A stretch of DNA of 64,000 nt, from assembly GCF_003050965.1 (NCBI RefSeq), contig NZ_QAOU01000005.1, positions 163,399 through 227,398 on the forward strand. The letters run 5' to 3'. The DNA comes from Nitrosospira sp. Nsp2 (lineage in GTDB: Bacteria > Pseudomonadota > Gammaproteobacteria > Burkholderiales > Nitrosomonadaceae). Under the pieces are notes generated by a model, which worked only from the letters and a program-made list of their open reading frames with translations, made no database searches and was not told the DNA's origin. A program made the translations under genes and the position numbers. This document shows, piece by piece, positions 62,924-64,000 of the stretch (positions within the stretch are counted from its first letter, which is position 1; each line of letters begins with the position of its first letter).

Positions 62924-63673
62924 ATGCGATTGAACGAACTCGAAATCTATTTGAATCAACTGCTGAATACCACCCGCTTTCATGATTATTGCCCAAATGG
63001 GTTGCAAGTGGAAGGAAGAAATGAGGTGCGCTGTCTTGTAAGCGGTGTTACAGCCTCGCTTGAGCTATTGGAAGCCGCAGTGGCCGTTAATGCCGACGTC
63101 ATTCTTGTCCACCATGGTTATTTTTGGCGTGGCGAAGACCCGTGCCTGATTGGAATGAAGCACCGCCGTATCGCTTTTCTGATGAAGCACAACATGGGCC
63201 TGCTTTCCTATCACTTGCCGCTTGATGCCCATCCCGACTTCGGCAATAACATTCAACTGGCCCATCGGCTGGGCTTCGTTGAAACAGGCCGTTTTGGCGA
63301 GCAAAATATTGCAATGCTTGGAACCCTCCAGTCAGGAGCGTTGAATTTGAAAGCTCTGCAAGTAACCATTGAACGCACGCTGGGCAGGAAGCCTCTGGTA
63401 ATCGGGAATGAAGCGAAGCTAGTACAGCGGATGGCCTGGTGCACCGGCGCCGCCCAAAGTTATTTTGAAGAGGCGATCCAACTGGGTGTGGACGCGTTTG
63501 TCACCGGGGAAATTTCCGAGAGGACCGTCCATACAGCCCGTGAGTCGGGTGTGGCATTTATCTCGGCCGGTCATCACGCTACCGAGCGGTACGGGGTTCA
63601 GGCGTTAGGCGAGCATATATCGCAAAAATTTGGAATTACTCACCAGTTTATCGATATCGATAGTCCGGTATAA
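62924..63673 (+). CDS. Nif3-like dinuclear metal centre protein (YbgI family)
   Basis: A 249-residue protein of the Nif3/YbgI fold, which binds two metals in a toroidal hexamer; its function is debated, with GTP cyclohydrolase-like and oxidative-stress roles proposed. DYCPNGLQVEGR, VHHGYFWRGEDP, SYHLPLDAHPDFGNN and SAGHHATERYGVQAL carry the metal-binding His/Asp/Glu. Divergent from the protease. Confidence 0.93.
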   Translation: MRLNELEIYLNQLLNTTRFHDYCPNGLQVEGRNEVRCLVSGVTASLELLEAAVAVNADVILVHHGYFWRGEDPCLIGMKHRRIAFLMKHNMGLLSYHLPLDAHPDFGNNIQLAHRLGFVETGRFGEQNIAMLGTLQSGALNLKALQVTIERTLGRKPLVIGNEAKLVQRMAWCTGAAQSYFEEAIQLGVDAFVTGEISERTVHTARESGVAFISAGHHATERYGVQALGEHISQKFGITHQFIDIDSPV

Positions 63674-63699
63674 GATATTCAAGGAACGGCTGAAGCCCG

Positions 63700-63756
63700 C
63701 GGGTGGTACCAGCAAGAGTCTTGATACTGGTGCTACCGGTTTACATAAACCAGCGA
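63700..63756 (+). other. Two adjacent hairpins after the Nif3-like gene
   Basis: ACCAG/CTGGT with an inner CAAG-AGT-CTTG stem, then CCGGTTT-ACAT-AAACCAG. They lie just past the stop codon and may end the transcript, though no long T run follows. Confidence 0.35.
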
Positions 63757-63937
63757 TACAGTGTGGTTATATAAAAATTATAAAAGAGTATGTTGGTCAG
63801 GAAACGAGAAGCAGAGCGGCCAGGGATGTTCGAGGTCGTGTTGCTTTGTCGTGTTGTTGTAAGTGGCCGGGTTTTCTGACCCGCGAGTTAGTTTTAATAT
63901 CTGACAAAAAATTACTACGGAAGATAGGAGAGAAGAG

Positions 63938-64000
63938 ATGGCATCGAAGCCTTGGCTGAGGGTGGTTACGCTGGCATGTGGAGCGCTGTTGAGCGCGACT
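63938..64000 (+). CDS. Start of an exported protein, cut by the window end
   Basis: Only 21 codons are visible: MASKPWLRVVTLACGALLSAT, which fits a signal peptide start. AGGAG lies seven bases before the ATG. The product cannot be named; in related genomes ubiquinol-cytochrome c reductase genes often follow, but this is not shown by the sequence. Confidence 0.55.
   Translation, partial: MASKPWLRVVTLACGALLSAT

Overview
The window reads as a chromosomal segment of a betaproteobacterium. Gene content and order point to the Nitrosomonadales, most likely a Nitrosospira-like ammonia oxidiser. This is an inference from synteny (his cluster - hinT - tatABC - HtrA-type protease - Nif3, folK - deoxynucleoside kinase - panBC, and a large TCA cluster); no ammonia-oxidation or rRNA marker lies in the window, so the taxon is not proven.

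Region 1 (1-18.9 kb) is the accessory part. It holds a 2189-residue animal-type haem peroxidase fused to RTX calcium-binding repeats, a small lipoprotein, the ribosome-associated ABC-F factor ettA, a membrane-anchored retropepsin-like protease, an exported FGE-sulfatase-fold protein, a second RTX protein built from Asp/Lys-rich linkers and beta-roll blocks, and a three-gene type I secretion operon (ABC exporter, HlyD-type adaptor, TolC-type channel). The simplest reading is one secretion system with two nearby RTX substrates, one of them an oxidative enzyme.

Region 2 (18.9-29.7 kb) is housekeeping: murA on the minus strand, then ridA-recG, an orphan ABC ATPase, pcnB-folK-deoxynucleoside kinase-panB-panC, and a Crp/Fnr-family regulator closed by a strong terminator. 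pcnB carries an in-frame 9-bp minisatellite.

Region 3 (29.7-52.2 kb) is central carbon metabolism. Minus-strand genes acnA, prpD, prpC, prpB and mdh give a methylcitrate route and part of the TCA cycle, interrupted by an SDR with a changed catalytic motif, a lipase-like hydrolase, an unknown membrane protein and a small exported protein. Divergent from mdh is sdhCDAB-sdhE-gltA-sucA-sucB-lpdA, so most of the oxidative TCA cycle, including 2-oxoglutarate dehydrogenase, sits in about 23 kb.

Region 4 (52.4-64 kb) is a compact histidine operon (hisGDCBHAFIE, short-form HisG) running into hinT and tatA, tatB, tatC (with an unusual 328-base gap before tatC), then a divergent HtrA-type protease, a Nif3-like protein and the first 21 codons of an exported protein cut by the window end.

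The most interesting material is in Region 1: the secreted RTX peroxidase, its repeat units whose lengths differ by exact multiples of two RTX nonapeptides, and the linker-rich second RTX protein with slippage-prone 9-bp repeats.
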